From Rhizobium sp. CIAT894 (GTDB lineage: Bacteria > Pseudomonadota > Alphaproteobacteria > Rhizobiales > Rhizobiaceae): DNA of 64,000 nt. The stretch is from NCBI RefSeq assembly GCF_000172795.2, contig NZ_CP020947.1, positions 685,001 to 749,000 on the forward strand. The letters run 5' to 3'. Under the pieces are notes generated by a model. It was not told the DNA's origin, ran no database searches, and was given only the letters and a program-made list of their open reading frames with translations. Below are positions 1 through 9,246 of this stretch, one piece after another. Position 1 is the first letter of the stretch. Every line of letters begins with the position of its first letter. The position numbers were made by a program, and so were the translations under genes.

Positions 1-73
1 CCGGTTGCGATTTCGGGTTCGAAGCAGGCGGCTTCAAACCTGCTTCATGTGATGTGCTTTTGCCTTGAGAGTG

Positions 74-517
74 TCAGCTGGCCAGCGCCCGTGGCGTCTG
101 GTTGACGTTGTAACGCGATTCCCGAAGGCTTTTTTTCAGGAAGATGGTGTTCTCGTCGGGATCGGCCGAGGGATTCTGAAAAGCGATGTGGTTGATCTCG
201 ATGCCGGCATGGTCTTCGGCAAGGGTGAGCTGGGCGTAGACGGTGACCCCGCGCGGCTTGATTTCCAGGTCGAGCACGACTTCGGGCTTGCCGCCCCATT
301 CCAGCGTATAGTTGCCGCCCAGGCCGAAATTCACCGTGCCGGGATGAAAGAAAAGCTCGGCTGCCGAGGCGACGAGATCGGAAAGATTGCCGTAATACTC
401 GAAGCGCAGCAGTGAAATAAGGTCAGAGGCATCCAGAAGGCGCAGTTCGGTGGCGACCGGGCTGATCGCTTCTGCCAGGATTTTCTCACGCTGGGTAGAG
501 TGGGGGCATTTTTTCAT
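74..517 (-). CDS. Conserved small protein at the end of the motA-flhB operon
   Basis: This 147-residue protein follows flhB by 5 bases and is the last gene seen of the leftward motA-fliM-fliN-fliG-flhB run, so it is probably cotranscribed. It is soluble-looking, with no signal peptide or membrane segment. An acidic N-terminal half (residues about 10-60) contains LLRFEYYGNLSDLVASAAELFF, and a beta-rich middle contains GGNYTLEW and VVLDLEIKPRGVTVYAQL. I do not recognise a named family. Its position and even composition suggest a genuine accessory flagellar gene of rhizobia, but its function is unknown. The ATG is the only good start after the flhB stop. Confidence 0.75.
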   Translation of the reverse strand: MKKCPHSTQREKILAEAISPVATELRLLDASDLISLLRFEYYGNLSDLVASAAELFFHPGTVNFGLGGNYTLEWGGKPEVVLDLEIKPRGVTVYAQLTLAEDHAGIEINHIAFQNPSADPDENTIFLKKSLRESRYNVNQTPRALAS

Positions 518-522
518 TCGGC

Positions 523-1602
523 TTATCTTACCCGTTTGTTCTTGGCGTCTGCGGCGTAGACCCGGTGGATCAGCTCCGCAACGGCCTTATAGAAGACTGA
601 CGGGATGACACTATCGACCGAGACTTGCGCAAACATGGAGCGCGCAAGCGGCGGATCTTCGAACACCGGGATACCGTTCTGCTCGGCGATCTCCCTGATC
701 TTGAGCGCGATGAGGTCCTGGCCCTTGGCCAGCACCACCGGCGCATCGTTTTCTTCACGCGCGTAACGCAGCGCCACCGCATAGTGCGTCGGGTTGGCGA
801 TGACAAGCGTTGCGCGGTGCACGTCGGCGATCATTCGCCGGCGCGCGCGGTCGCGCATCAGCGAGCGCTGCCGGCCCTTGACGAAGGGGTCGCCCTGCGC
901 CTGCTTGTTTTCTTCCTTGACCTCGTGCCGCGTCATCTTCAGTTCGGTGAACCAGTGATGACGCGTCCAGAAAATATCGGCGATCGCCACGATCGCGGTC
1001 GCGATCAGCACGACGATGATGATCTTGCGCATCGCCGCCGTGATCCGCACGAGGATCGTCTGCGGGTCGGAAAACATCGCATCGATCGAGCTGAAATATT
1101 CGCTCCGGAGCACGAAAAACAGGATCACCCCGACGACGACGACCTTGAATAGTGACTTTCCGAACTCGATGAGGCCTGGCAGGCTGAACAGCCGTCCCCA
1201 GCCTTTGGCGGGAGAGATGCGCGAGGCCTGCGGACGGATGCGTTCGAGCACCGGCGTCGGCAGGTTCTGGAAGACGGAGGAGGCGATGCCGAACACCATG
1301 AACATGATGAGAGCCGGCGCCACCAACGCCGCACTTGCCCAGCCGAGCCGGACGAACAGCGAAAGGATGTCCGGCCCCGTCTCGATCTTCCATTGGTCCG
1401 GCTGCTCGAAGATGTCGCGCAGCGTTTCCGTCATGCGCCCGACGCCCTCGGGAAGGAAAAACACCAGATAGATGTAGGTGGCAAGGATGGTCGCGAAAAT
1501 CGACAGCTCGCGTGAAGACGGCAAATTGCCTTTTTCCGCGGCGTCGGATTGCTTTTTCGCGGTCGGGGCTTCTGTTTTGCTATCCTTGTCATCGTCTGCC
1601 AA
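523..1602 (-). CDS. flhB: Flagellar type III export gate switch protein FlhB
   Basis: FlhB is the inner-membrane export-gate protein that switches substrate specificity from rod/hook to filament proteins. The 359-residue protein starts with a hydrophilic [12 protein letters not shown] segment typical of FlhB. It then has four hydrophobic segments (about residues 20-210) and the cytoplasmic domain with the autocleavage motif NPTH ([13 protein letters not shown]). I chose a TTG start at 1602 because GGAGGG lies 7 bases upstream of it; an upstream in-frame ATG at 1641 would add an unlikely N-terminus. It lies downstream of fliG, separated by about 185 bases that contain a large palindrome. Confidence 0.95.
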   Translation of the reverse strand: MADDDKDSKTEAPTAKKQSDAAEKGNLPSSRELSIFATILATYIYLVFFLPEGVGRMTETLRDIFEQPDQWKIETGPDILSLFVRLGWASAALVAPALIMFMVFGIASSVFQNLPTPVLERIRPQASRISPAKGWGRLFSLPGLIEFGKSLFKVVVVGVILFFVLRSEYFSSIDAMFSDPQTILVRITAAMRKIIIVVLIATAIVAIADIFWTRHHWFTELKMTRHEVKEENKQAQGDPFVKGRQRSLMRDRARRRMIADVHRATLVIANPTHYAVALRYAREENDAPVVLAKGQDLIALKIREIAEQNGIPVFEDPPLARSMFAQVSVDSVIPSVFYKAVAELIHRVYAADAKNKRVR

Positions 1603-1651
1603 GTCGCAGCCCTCCGTCAATGAAATAGGCCGCAGCATCAAAACAATGAGC

Positions 1652-1694
1652 TAAAGCGCGTCGCCGGAACCGAGGTTCTTCGCGACGCGCTTTA
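1652..1694. repeat. Perfect 13-bp palindromic element between fliG and flhB
   Basis: The arms TAAAGCGCGTCGC (1652-1664) and GCGACGCGCTTTA (1682-1694) are exact reverse complements, and the centre contains a further GAACC/GGTTC pairing. It resembles the small mobile palindromes scattered in rhizobial intergenic regions (inference). It lies inside an operon, so it could act as an RNA hairpin that adjusts flhB expression relative to fliG. It has no T-run and is not an obvious terminator. Confidence 0.75.
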
Positions 1695-1787
1695 AAGCGC
1701 AGCCAATCACTTGAAGGGTAGTCGCCTGCGACACGGCGATCAACGGCCGCTTTGCCGCACGCCGGATTTGTCAACAGTCTCGGAAGA

Positions 1788-2828
1788 TTAGGCGGCTGCC
1801 GAAGCGTCGCCTTCCTTCTCCTTGAGCTCGATCTGACCCGAGTTGGCCAGGCGAATCGCTTCCTGCGCCACGGCGCGCCGCGCAATGGCGATCTCGCGCG
1901 GATTGACGCCGCCCATGCCGTTCTGCAGATCCGATTCGATCATGCGGCGCTGGCGCGGGCTGATGGCGGAGAGAACCGATTCGCGGATATCGGCCGGCGA
2001 GCCGCGCAGCGCGACGGTGAGCACATCCGTCGAGATGTCGTTGAGCAGCAGCACGCGGCTGCGCTGCGGCATGTACATGAGGTCTTCGAACAGGAAGATC
2101 TTCGGGCGGACCTTGTTGACCGATTCGCGGCTGATCGATTCGAGCGAGGTGAGCAGCGTATCGACCTGCGGCTTGTCGAGTTCGTTCATGAGATCGGCGA
2201 CCTTTGTCGAGCCGGCGGCATTGCGCTCTGCCTCGATCTCGGCAAGCAGCGTCATCACCTGGTTCTCGATGATCTGCGCAGCCTTCGGGCTGACGGTCTT
2301 CATGTTGACCGTTCGGTTCATGATGTCGGCGCGGCGATTATCGGGAAGCTGCAGCAGCACCTTGGCGCCGAAGTTGGAAGGCATCATCGAAAGAATATAG
2401 GCGACGGTCTGCGGATGTTCGCGCAGCAGGAACTGGGCAACGAATGTCGGCTCCGCCTCGCTGAGGCGATCCCAGATCGAGGTTTCGTAGGCCTGGAATG
2501 CCGTGCGGCGGCCGAGCAGGCTGTCGACTTCGTCGGGCGTCAGGCCTTCTTCCAGAATGGCCTCGATCGCCTTGGCGTTGTCCATCAGTCCGGCGCCCTC
2601 TGTGAAGAGGTCTTCGAATTCGGAAACGAGCATCAGCAGCTCGTCCGGCGGAATGGCGCGCAGCGACTGAGCGGATGCGATAATGGTCTGCAGTTCGGCC
2701 TGGGTGAAATATTTCAACAGCCGGCCGGCGACTCCCTTTCCCATAGCGAGAAGAACAGCCGCCGCCTTTTCAGCCTGGGTCAACGGTTTCCCGGCTAGCG
2801 CGCCGCCGAAATCGTCAAAGTCCATCAT
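1788..2828 (-). CDS. fliG: Flagellar motor switch protein FliG
   Basis: FliG is the C-ring protein that contacts the MS ring (FliF) at its N-terminus and the MotA stator at its C-terminus. The 346-residue length is near the usual 330-340. The middle domain carries the family's EHPQTVA motif at residues 137-143 (LLREHPQTVAYIL). The C-terminal domain has the charged torque helix region (FEDLMYMPQRSRVLLLNDI). It follows fliN after 28 bases in the motA operon. The first two codons are both ATG, and either could be used. Confidence 0.96.
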   Translation of the reverse strand: MMDFDDFGGALAGKPLTQAEKAAAVLLAMGKGVAGRLLKYFTQAELQTIIASAQSLRAIPPDELLMLVSEFEDLFTEGAGLMDNAKAIEAILEEGLTPDEVDSLLGRRTAFQAYETSIWDRLSEAEPTFVAQFLLREHPQTVAYILSMMPSNFGAKVLLQLPDNRRADIMNRTVNMKTVSPKAAQIIENQVMTLLAEIEAERNAAGSTKVADLMNELDKPQVDTLLTSLESISRESVNKVRPKIFLFEDLMYMPQRSRVLLLNDISTDVLTVALRGSPADIRESVLSAISPRQRRMIESDLQNGMGGVNPREIAIARRAVAQEAIRLANSGQIELKEKEGDASAAA

Positions 2829-2856
2829 GGTCTAACCTCTCCGTCCCACACAGGGA

Positions 2857-3444
2857 TCAGGCTTTTTTCGTACTCAAAACTTCTATCAGTTTCACACCGA
2901 ATCGGGTGTCGTCGTTATCAAGCACCGTAATTTCGCCGCGGGCAATCCTGCGGCCGTTCACCATAATCTCGACCGGTTCGCCGATTTTCTTGTCGAGGGC
3001 GATCGTCGCCCCTTCATTGAGGTTCATCAGGCCGGAGACCTGCATGCGGCTGGTGCCGAGCATGATCTGGACGTCGATCGGGATGTCCATGATCAGTTCG
3101 AAGTTGGAATTCAGGGCGCTGCCGAGCGGAGCCGGAGAAGCCTCGAAGGAGGAGCTGCTGCCGAAATCCATGCCCGCCGCCGCGCCGGCATTGCCGCCGC
3201 CGAAATCGCCACCGAAATCGCCGCCGCCGAACGGCGTTTCCGAAGCCTCGCCGCCGAAAGCCGCCAAGTCAGTCCCGGTTGCGAAGGGGTCGTCCTGCAG
3301 GTCGCCGCCAAACTGCGACAGGTCGCCATCGGCATCCTGCTTCAGCACGCCGCGCAGATCGTCGATCGCCTGGTCGAGATCCGCTTCGCTGCCCGGAAGA
3401 TCCAGGGAGAGGTCGCTGTTCTGCTGTGTTTTCTTCGTTGCCAT
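2857..3444 (-). CDS. fliN: Flagellar motor switch protein FliN
   Basis: FliN forms the lower C-ring with FliM and helps dock the export ATPase complex. The C-terminal 80 residues are a typical SpoA/FliN domain ([18 protein letters not shown], then [25 protein letters not shown]). The N-terminal half is unusual: an acidic stretch followed by a low-complexity Gly/Phe/Asp region (about residues 60-100, repeated [10 protein letters not shown]). This makes the protein 195 residues, against about 137 in E. coli. It lies between fliM and fliG on the same strand. Confidence 0.95.
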   Translation of the reverse strand: MATKKTQQNSDLSLDLPGSEADLDQAIDDLRGVLKQDADGDLSQFGGDLQDDPFATGTDLAAFGGEASETPFGGGDFGGDFGGGNAGAAAGMDFGSSSSFEASPAPLGSALNSNFELIMDIPIDVQIMLGTSRMQVSGLMNLNEGATIALDKKIGEPVEIMVNGRRIARGEITVLDNDDTRFGVKLIEVLSTKKA

Positions 3445-3509
3445 GAAATCACTATTCCAGTTGAAACTTGCCTCAAACTGCCTTTGCAGCCCAAAAGCCA
3501 GAGAACCGA

Positions 3510-4457
3510 TTAATTCATTAAATGACGGATGAGTTCGTCATCCGAGTTCATCGTATCCTTGACGCGGACCATGTAGTTTTCGCCTGAACGCCCGAACTCG
3601 CACACATACAATTCCTTGCTGTTGGCACTGACCTCGACGCGCACGTCGCCGCTGTCGTGGAAGGGAATGACGTCGCCGACCATCAGCTTCGATATCGTGC
3701 GCAGCGTCAGGTCCTGCAGCCTGATCTTGGCCTCGAGCGTGACATGCGAACGGCGGACCTGGTCGCCGAGTTGTTCGGTCCATTCCGCCGACTGGCCGGT
3801 CTGGCGCTTCGGCTTCGGCGGCGTCACCTTGGTCTTGAGCAGCGCCGTCTGCGGAACGATCAGCGAAAATTCCGAAACGATGCCGGCAAGCGTGATCGAC
3901 ATGTTGATGGCGGCGGCGAACTCGTCCGGGCGGTCCTCCGGCGGCCGAGCGCGCATCTCGAGGGCGTGCGGGGCCGAAAGGCTCGGTTCGAAACCGCCGG
4001 GCGCGTTGACGGCCGAGCGCAGCACCTTGGCGATCTTGTCGAAAACCATCACCGCCAGATCGGTTTCGATGATCGACAGCAGCCGCTCGGCCGGCTCCTC
4101 GATCGTATCGGCGGTGGCGCCGAGCAGGTGCTCCATCAGCGTAATGACAAAGCCGTTGCCGCAGGCAAGCGTGATATTCTGCGACCAGTTGCGCAGCGTC
4201 GCATCGACGAGCGTGACGTTCGAGCTCAGGTCGTCGATCAGGTGGTTCTTGTAGCCGATCTCGCAACTGAGATAGTTGACCGTCACCTCGAGGCCGGTCT
4301 CGCTCTTGATCACGTCGGGAAAGAATTCGCTGTAGATTTCCCCGAAGGAGCTGCAGATCTTGGCAACCCTGCCCCTGTCGCCAAGCCCGCCTGTAAGCTT
4401 GGCGAGAAGGGCGGGATCCATTGCCGGTTTGTCATGCGAAGCATTGCTCATGGTCAT
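3510..4457 (-). CDS. fliM: Flagellar motor switch protein FliM (divergent rhizobial type)
   Basis: This is the C-ring protein that normally receives CheY-P. The 315-residue product has a CheC-like middle domain and a C-terminal SpoA domain ([37 protein letters not shown]). It directly abuts motA: the motA stop and this ATG are adjacent (TAAATG), so translation is probably coupled. The N-terminus lacks a clear copy of the EIDALL CheY-binding motif usual in FliM. Assignment rests on the SpoA domain, length and the conserved operon order. Confidence 0.9.
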   Translation of the reverse strand: MTMSNASHDKPAMDPALLAKLTGGLGDRGRVAKICSSFGEIYSEFFPDVIKSETGLEVTVNYLSCEIGYKNHLIDDLSSNVTLVDATLRNWSQNITLACGNGFVITLMEHLLGATADTIEEPAERLLSIIETDLAVMVFDKIAKVLRSAVNAPGGFEPSLSAPHALEMRARPPEDRPDEFAAAINMSITLAGIVSEFSLIVPQTALLKTKVTPPKPKRQTGQSAEWTEQLGDQVRRSHVTLEAKIRLQDLTLRTISKLMVGDVIPFHDSGDVRVEVSANSKELYVCEFGRSGENYMVRVKDTMNSDDELIRHLMN

Positions 4458-5330
4458 TTAAGCCGCCTTGGTTTCGCCGCCTGGGTTCATCATTTCCTGT
4501 TCGACCGCATCGATGGACGGACGCTCGTAAGCCGAGATCGTCTTGCGGCCGTATTCGAGAGCGACCTGCGGCACCGAGCCGTTCATGTAGGCAAGCAGCG
4601 TCTGCTTGACGATGACGTAGAGGCGGTGCTGCTTGTTGCGGACGACCTTGATCTGGGAGACCAGCGGCGAGCACAGGCAGTAGGACAAGAGAATGCCGAG
4701 GAAGGTGCCGACGAGCGCCGAGCCGATCAGGTGCCCGAGCACCTCGGGAGAGTCGTTGATGTGGGCCATTGCCTTGATGACGCCGAGAACGGCCGCGACG
4801 ATACCGATCGCCGGGAAGGAGTCGCCCATGATCTGGATGGCGTGGTAGGGTTTCATCTTGTCGTGCATGATGGTGTTGAGTTCTTCGTCCATCAGCGCTT
4901 CGATCTCGTGGCTGCGGGCGTTGCCGATGATGATCAGGCGCACGTAGTCGCAGATGAAGGCCGTCAGTTCCTTGTTCTTCAGAACGGTCGGAGCCGACTG
5001 GAAGATGGTCGATTCTGCCGGATTGTCGATATGGGCTTCGATTTCGTTTCGCGACTTGGTGCGCAGGTCGCGCATCAGCGAATAGAGCACACCGAGCGTA
5101 TCGAGATAATTGCGTTCCTTGGGAACTGCGTGCTTGAAGGCTTCACCGAGCGCCTTGCCGGAATCCTTCACCACCTTCATCGGGTTTGCCATGATGAAGC
5201 TGCCGAGACCGGCACCGCCGATGATGACGAATTCGAAGGGCTGGAACAGGGCGTCGACGTGGCCGCCCATCGCCATGAAGCTGCCGATGACACAGCCGCA
5301 AACAACTACAAATCCAATAATAATGTTCAT
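4458..5330 (-). CDS. motA: Flagellar stator protein MotA
   Basis: MotA is the ion-channel stator subunit that works with MotB. The 290-residue product begins [23 protein letters not shown] and has four hydrophobic segments: two at the N-terminus and two around residues 170-225 ([31 protein letters not shown]). A large cytoplasmic loop lies between the pairs. The reading frame is open 37 codons further upstream, but that extension is basic, unlike MotA, and would not leave a clean N-terminal membrane helix. The ATG at 5330 is therefore preferred. It is the first gene of the leftward motor operon. Confidence 0.95.
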   Translation of the reverse strand: MNIIIGFVVVCGCVIGSFMAMGGHVDALFQPFEFVIIGGAGLGSFIMANPMKVVKDSGKALGEAFKHAVPKERNYLDTLGVLYSLMRDLRTKSRNEIEAHIDNPAESTIFQSAPTVLKNKELTAFICDYVRLIIIGNARSHEIEALMDEELNTIMHDKMKPYHAIQIMGDSFPAIGIVAAVLGVIKAMAHINDSPEVLGHLIGSALVGTFLGILLSYCLCSPLVSQIKVVRNKQHRLYVIVKQTLLAYMNGSVPQVALEYGRKTISAYERPSIDAVEQEMMNPGGETKAA

Positions 5331-5582
5331 CGTCAGCCCAATCTGAACGTTACTTTTCTTTGAGACGGATAGGGTTTCTGCCTTGCGTGAGGCTGATGAA
5401 AGGCCGCCGGCAAGGCATTTTCGCGTGCCAGCTTCGCGCAAGCATCTGCCGTCAGTCTAAAGGAGACGAATGGGTCTCCGCGCCCGTTTCTGAGATGCCG
5501 CCTCAGCGAAATCCCGGCCGAACCAGACAGACGACGCCCGGCTTTTCGTTCCGTTCATCGCCAATGCTTGGAGCTTACCGAC
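5331..5582. promoter_or_regulatory. Divergent promoter region motA / flgF
   Basis: About 250 bases separate the divergently transcribed motA and flgF genes, so promoters for both operons must lie here. In rhizobia these class II flagellar genes are activated by VisNR through Rem (family knowledge); I could not assign a specific box. A 7-codon mini-ORF (ATG at 5470, stop 5491-5493) with a strong AGGAG 6 bases upstream of its ATG lies in the flgF leader. Confidence 0.6.
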
Positions 5583-6317
5583 ATGCAATCCGGTCTTTAT
5601 GTTTCTCTGTCGTCGCAGATGGCGCTTGAAAAGCGCCTGACCACCATCGCAGACAACATGGCGAACGTGAACACGACCGGCTTTCGCGCCACCGAGGTGA
5701 AGTTCGACGAGATGGTGGCGGCGACCAAGAACAAGCTGAACACCAAGGTCGCCTTCGTTTCCCAGGGCAATGACTATCTGAACGAAAGCAACGGCGAACT
5801 GCAGCATACCGGCAACATGCTCGATTTCGCCATCAAGGGCGATGCCTGGTTTGCGCTCGATACGCCGGCCGGCCGAGTTCTGACGCGGGACGGCCGCTTC
5901 ACGCTCAAGGATACCGGCGAACTCGTCTCGATCCGGGGATATCCGGTTCTCGACGCCGGCGGCGCGCCGATCCAGCTCGACAGCAAAGGCGGCGAACCGG
6001 CTGTCGGCACCGACGGCATCATCTATCAGAACAGCCGCCAGGTCGCCTCGCTCGGCCTGTTCGAGGCCGATATCAGCAAGGGTTACCTGCGCTACGAAAA
6101 CAGCGGCATCATGACCACCGAACAGCCGCGCGCCGTCGTCGACCGTTTCAATGTCGGCGTCGAGCAGGGTTATCTCGAAAACTCCAATGTCAACGCCATG
6201 CGCGAAATCACCCAGCTGATCGAAGTCAACCGCGCCTTCGAAAGCGTCTCGTCGCTGATGCGCGACAGTGAGGATTCGTTCAAGCAAGCCGTCCAGACGC
6301 TTGGGGGCAGCCGCTGA
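5583..6317 (+). CDS. flgF: Flagellar proximal rod protein FlgF
   Basis: FlgF is a rod protein exported by the flagellar type III system. The 244-residue product has the N-terminal rod/hook signature (LTTIADNMANVNTTGFRAT). Its C-terminal helix (YLENSNVNAMREITQLIEVNRAFESV) is shared with FlgG and FlgE. The ATG at 5583 is preferred over an in-frame TTG at 5568 because GGAG lies 9 bases before it and the protein then begins MQSGLYVSLSSQ as in the family. It is two bases upstream of fliI, so the two are cotranscribed. Confidence 0.95.
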   Translation: MQSGLYVSLSSQMALEKRLTTIADNMANVNTTGFRATEVKFDEMVAATKNKLNTKVAFVSQGNDYLNESNGELQHTGNMLDFAIKGDAWFALDTPAGRVLTRDGRFTLKDTGELVSIRGYPVLDAGGAPIQLDSKGGEPAVGTDGIIYQNSRQVASLGLFEADISKGYLRYENSGIMTTEQPRAVVDRFNVGVEQGYLENSNVNAMREITQLIEVNRAFESVSSLMRDSEDSFKQAVQTLGGSR

Positions 6318-6319
6318 GC

Positions 6320-7717
6320 ATGAACACCACGCTCCTGCCCGAGGACGGACTTTCCCCGAAATTGGCGCATCTGGCCGATCTCGTCGACCGATACGTATCG
6401 CCGGACTTCGCCGTCGCCCATGGCGGTCGCGTGCACACCATCGCCGCCGGTCACTACACGGTTCGCGGCCTCTCCCGCCATGTGCGCCTCGGTGAATTCG
6501 TCGCCCATAAATCGGCGACCGGCATCCATCTCGGCGAGGTCGTTCGCGTCGAGCCGGATCTGATCTATGTCTGCCCGATCGAACCTGGCGAGCCGATCGG
6601 CATTCACGATACGGTCATCCGCAAGGGCGCCTTCCGCATCTCGCCGGCAGACAGCTGGTGCGGGCGCACCGTCAACTCGCTCTGCGAGCCGATCGACGAG
6701 CTGGGGCCGATCGCCGAGGGTCTCGACCGCCGTTCGATCTCCAATACTGCGCCGCCCTCGATGACCCGCAAGCGTGTCGCGACCGGCTTCAAGACCGGCG
6801 TGCGCGCAATCGACATCTTCTCGCCGCTCTGCCTCGGGCAGCGCCTCGGCATCTTCGCCGGCTCCGGCGTCGGCAAGTCGACGCTCTTGTCCATGCTCGC
6901 CCGCGCCGATGCCTTCGACAAGGTGGTCATTGCGCTTGTCGGCGAACGCGGCCGCGAGGTGCGCGAATTCATCGAGGATACGCTCGGCAGCAATATGAAG
7001 AAGGCGATCGCCGTCGTCGCGACCAGCGACGAGAGCCCGATGCTGCGCAAGATGGCGCCGCTGACGGCGGTCACTATCGCCGAACATTTCCGCGATAAGG
7101 GCGAAAACGTCCTCTTCATCGTCGACAGCGTCACGCGTTTCGCCCATGCGATCCGCGAAGTGGCGACCGCTTCCGGCGAGCCGCCGATCGCGCGCGGTTA
7201 TCCTGCCTCCGTCTTCACCGAGCTGCCGCGCCTGCTGGAGCGCGCCGGTCCCGGCCCCGAGGGCGCCGGTACGATCACGGCGATCATCTCGATCCTCGTC
7301 GACGGCGACAACCACAACGACCCGATCGCCGATTCGACGCGCGGCATTCTCGACGGCCATATCGTCCTGCAGCGCAGCCTCGCCGAAGAAGGGCGTTATC
7401 CGCCGATCGATCCGCTCGCATCGATCTCGCGTCTTGCCCGCAAGGCCTGGACGCCGGACCAGGAGAAGCTGGTGTCGCGGCTGAAGGTGCTGATCCACCG
7501 CTTCGAGGAAACGCGCGACCTGCGGCTGATCGGCGGTTACCGCCAGGGCGCCGATCCCGATCTCGACATGGCGGTCAAGCAGGTGCCCATTATTTACGAC
7601 GTCCTGAAGCAGTCTCCGGGCGATCGCGACTCGCCCGACGCCTTCGCCGATCTCGCCGGCGCGCTCAAAGCTGCAGCCGGCATGGGCAATCAGGCCGCCG
7701 CCATCCAGAGGAGATAG
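6320..7717 (+). CDS. fliI: Flagellar export ATPase FliI
   Basis: FliI is the cytoplasmic ATPase of the flagellar type III secretion apparatus and is related to F1 beta. The 465-residue sequence has Walker A GSGVGKST at residues 181-188, a Walker B region LFIVDSVTRFAHA, and the family segment GSGVGKSTLLSMLARA. The N-terminal beta-barrel is present. It lies between flgF and a membrane protein gene with 2-base gaps on both sides. Its usual partners FliH and FliJ are not adjacent; candidates are at 22811-23440 and 37569-37982. Confidence 0.97.
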   Translation: MNTTLLPEDGLSPKLAHLADLVDRYVSPDFAVAHGGRVHTIAAGHYTVRGLSRHVRLGEFVAHKSATGIHLGEVVRVEPDLIYVCPIEPGEPIGIHDTVIRKGAFRISPADSWCGRTVNSLCEPIDELGPIAEGLDRRSISNTAPPSMTRKRVATGFKTGVRAIDIFSPLCLGQRLGIFAGSGVGKSTLLSMLARADAFDKVVIALVGERGREVREFIEDTLGSNMKKAIAVVATSDESPMLRKMAPLTAVTIAEHFRDKGENVLFIVDSVTRFAHAIREVATASGEPPIARGYPASVFTELPRLLERAGPGPEGAGTITAIISILVDGDNHNDPIADSTRGILDGHIVLQRSLAEEGRYPPIDPLASISRLARKAWTPDQEKLVSRLKVLIHRFEETRDLRLIGGYRQGADPDLDMAVKQVPIIYDVLKQSPGDRDSPDAFADLAGALKAAAGMGNQAAAIQRR

Positions 7718-7719
7718 AC

Positions 7720-8262
7720 GTGGCTGAATTTGACGACGAACGCATCGCTTCCCTGAACCAGCACAGGAAGACCGTCATGCTGGATCGGTTTCTGACCTTT
7801 ACCGGCCTGGCGCTTGCCGGCGCTTCCGCCTTCTTCCCCTGGTACGTGTTCTTCAACGCCGACAAGTTCGGCATGAATGTCGCCGCCAGCAGCAATTCGC
7901 GCGAACTGCCGAACTGGCCGGCGCGCAACGTCTTCAGCGTTTCGCCGCTTGCCATGGTCAACAAGAATGAGGCGGACAAGAAGCCGCCGGCGGTCGACCC
8001 GCTGACGACGGCGACGGTCTCCGATCTCGGCAAGGAACGCCAGGGCCGCGCCATACTGGAAGATCAGCCTTTCCCCGGCACATCGTCCTTTCGGCTGCTG
8101 CACGTCTCCAACGGCCGGGCGCTGATCGAGGATCCCTCCGGCATGTATGTGGTGCGCGTCGGCTCGATCCTGCCCGACCAGAGCCGCCTTGCGACGATCG
8201 AACAGCGCCAGGGCAAATGGGTGATCGTCACCTCCAAGGGGGAGACCTACCAGAACAACTGA
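7720..8262 (+). CDS. Conserved membrane-anchored flagellar-cluster protein
   Basis: This 180-residue protein starts at GTG, 2 bases after fliI and behind an AGGAG. It has a short cytoplasmic N-terminus, one hydrophobic segment (residues about 23-43, FLTFTGLALAGASAFFPWYVFF) and a presumed periplasmic remainder. The C-terminus, GMYVVRVGSILPDQSRLATIEQRQ, resembles the small beta-domain of secretion-system pilot or pilus-assembly proteins in style, but I do not assign it. Position in the flgF-fliI operon suggests a rhizobial flagellar accessory role that is otherwise unknown. Confidence 0.8.
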   Translation: MAEFDDERIASLNQHRKTVMLDRFLTFTGLALAGASAFFPWYVFFNADKFGMNVAASSNSRELPNWPARNVFSVSPLAMVNKNEADKKPPAVDPLTTATVSDLGKERQGRAILEDQPFPGTSSFRLLHVSNGRALIEDPSGMYVVRVGSILPDQSRLATIEQRQGKWVIVTSKGETYQNN

Positions 8263-8289
8263 ACCTTACGGCAGAGGCTGAAGGCAAAA

Positions 8290-8317
8290 GGGCTCCGCCG
8301 CAAACCGGCCGGAGCCC
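8290..8317 (+). terminator. Hairpin downstream of the flgF-fliI operon
   Basis: GGGCTCCG (8290-8297) pairs with CGGAGCCC (8310-8317). Only a weak T-rich tail follows, so it may be a partial terminator or a 3-prime end stabiliser separating this operon from flgB. Confidence 0.5.
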
Positions 8318-8429
8318 GGTTCATTTGTGGCGGAAGCTTTCGCCGAAAAGCGTCTCGAAGCCGGAATTCCCGTAAGTCCCACGCAAGATTACCGCACTAG
8401 GTTCGGGGCAGTAAAAACGGAGAGTTCTC

Positions 8430-8822
8430 ATGCAACCGATCCAACTTTTCGACTTGGCTTCGCGACAGGCGGAATGGCTGACGATCCGTCAGCAGGTTGT
8501 TGCCGGCAACATCGCGAATGCCAATACCCCGAAATTCCATGCCAAGGACGTCACGCCCTTCGATGCCGTGCTCGATAAGTCCGACATCACCATGGCGCGC
8601 ACCAATCCGGCCCATCTCAGCGGCAACGATTTCAGCGCCAGCGGCGATATCGACGTCAAGGACGCCGCACTCGATCAGGAAATCGGCGTTCAGGAATCCG
8701 GCAACACGGTCGGTTTGGCCGAAGAGCTCTCCAAGTCGGGCGATATCAAGCGCCAGTACGATCTGAACACCTCGCTGGTCAGTTCTTTCAACCGCATGAT
8801 GTTGATGACCGTCAGGAAGTAA
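8430..8822 (+). CDS. flgB: Flagellar proximal rod protein FlgB
   Basis: FlgB is the first rod protein above the MS ring. The 130-residue sequence has the N-terminal rod motif ([20 protein letters not shown]) and the C-terminal helix [28 protein letters not shown] precedes the ATG. It opens a long, tightly packed operon, flgB-flgC-fliE-flgG-flgA-flgI-motE-flgH-fliL-fliP. The 167-base gap upstream probably holds the promoter. Confidence 0.95.
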   Translation: MQPIQLFDLASRQAEWLTIRQQVVAGNIANANTPKFHAKDVTPFDAVLDKSDITMARTNPAHLSGNDFSASGDIDVKDAALDQEIGVQESGNTVGLAEELSKSGDIKRQYDLNTSLVSSFNRMMLMTVRK

Positions 8823-8827
8823 AAGTC

Positions 8828-9244
8828 ATGGATCCGCTTTCAGCCGCAATGAAAATCGCCGGTTCCGGCCTCGAGGCGCAGTCGACCCGCCTGCGCATCG
8901 TTTCAGAAAACATTGCCAACGCCCGCTCGACCGGCGACACGCCGGGGGCCGACCCCTATCGCCGCAAGACGATCACCTTCGGCCAGCAGATGGATCGCGT
9001 AAGCGGCGTCGAGACGGTCAACGTCAAGAAGGTCGGCGAGGACGAGGGCGATTTCAGCACCGAATTCGATCCCAGCAATCCGGCTGCGGATCAGAAGGGC
9101 GTCGTCAAGCTGCCGAACGTCAACATCCTGGTCGAGATGGCCGACATGCGCGAAGCCAACCGTTCCTATGACGCCAATCTGCAGACCATCAAGCAGACCC
9201 GCGATCTCATCTCCTCCACGATCGACCTCCTGAAGAGCCAATAA
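8828..9244 (+). CDS. flgC: Flagellar proximal rod protein FlgC
   Basis: FlgC is a rod subunit exported through the flagellar type III gate. The 138-residue sequence has the N-terminal motif [26 protein letters not shown] and the C-terminal helix [23 protein letters not shown], both characteristic of FlgC. It starts 5 bases after the flgB stop and ends 2 bases before fliE. Confidence 0.96.
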   Translation: MDPLSAAMKIAGSGLEAQSTRLRIVSENIANARSTGDTPGADPYRRKTITFGQQMDRVSGVETVNVKKVGEDEGDFSTEFDPSNPAADQKGVVKLPNVNILVEMADMREANRSYDANLQTIKQTRDLISSTIDLLKSQ

Positions 9245-9246
9245 TA

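Noticed and set aside
3657..5363. Long open frame on the + strand opposite fliM and motA
   Set aside because: It is antisense to two well-defined genes, has biased Arg/Asp/His/Val composition typical of GC-rich shadow frames, and has no family-like blocks.
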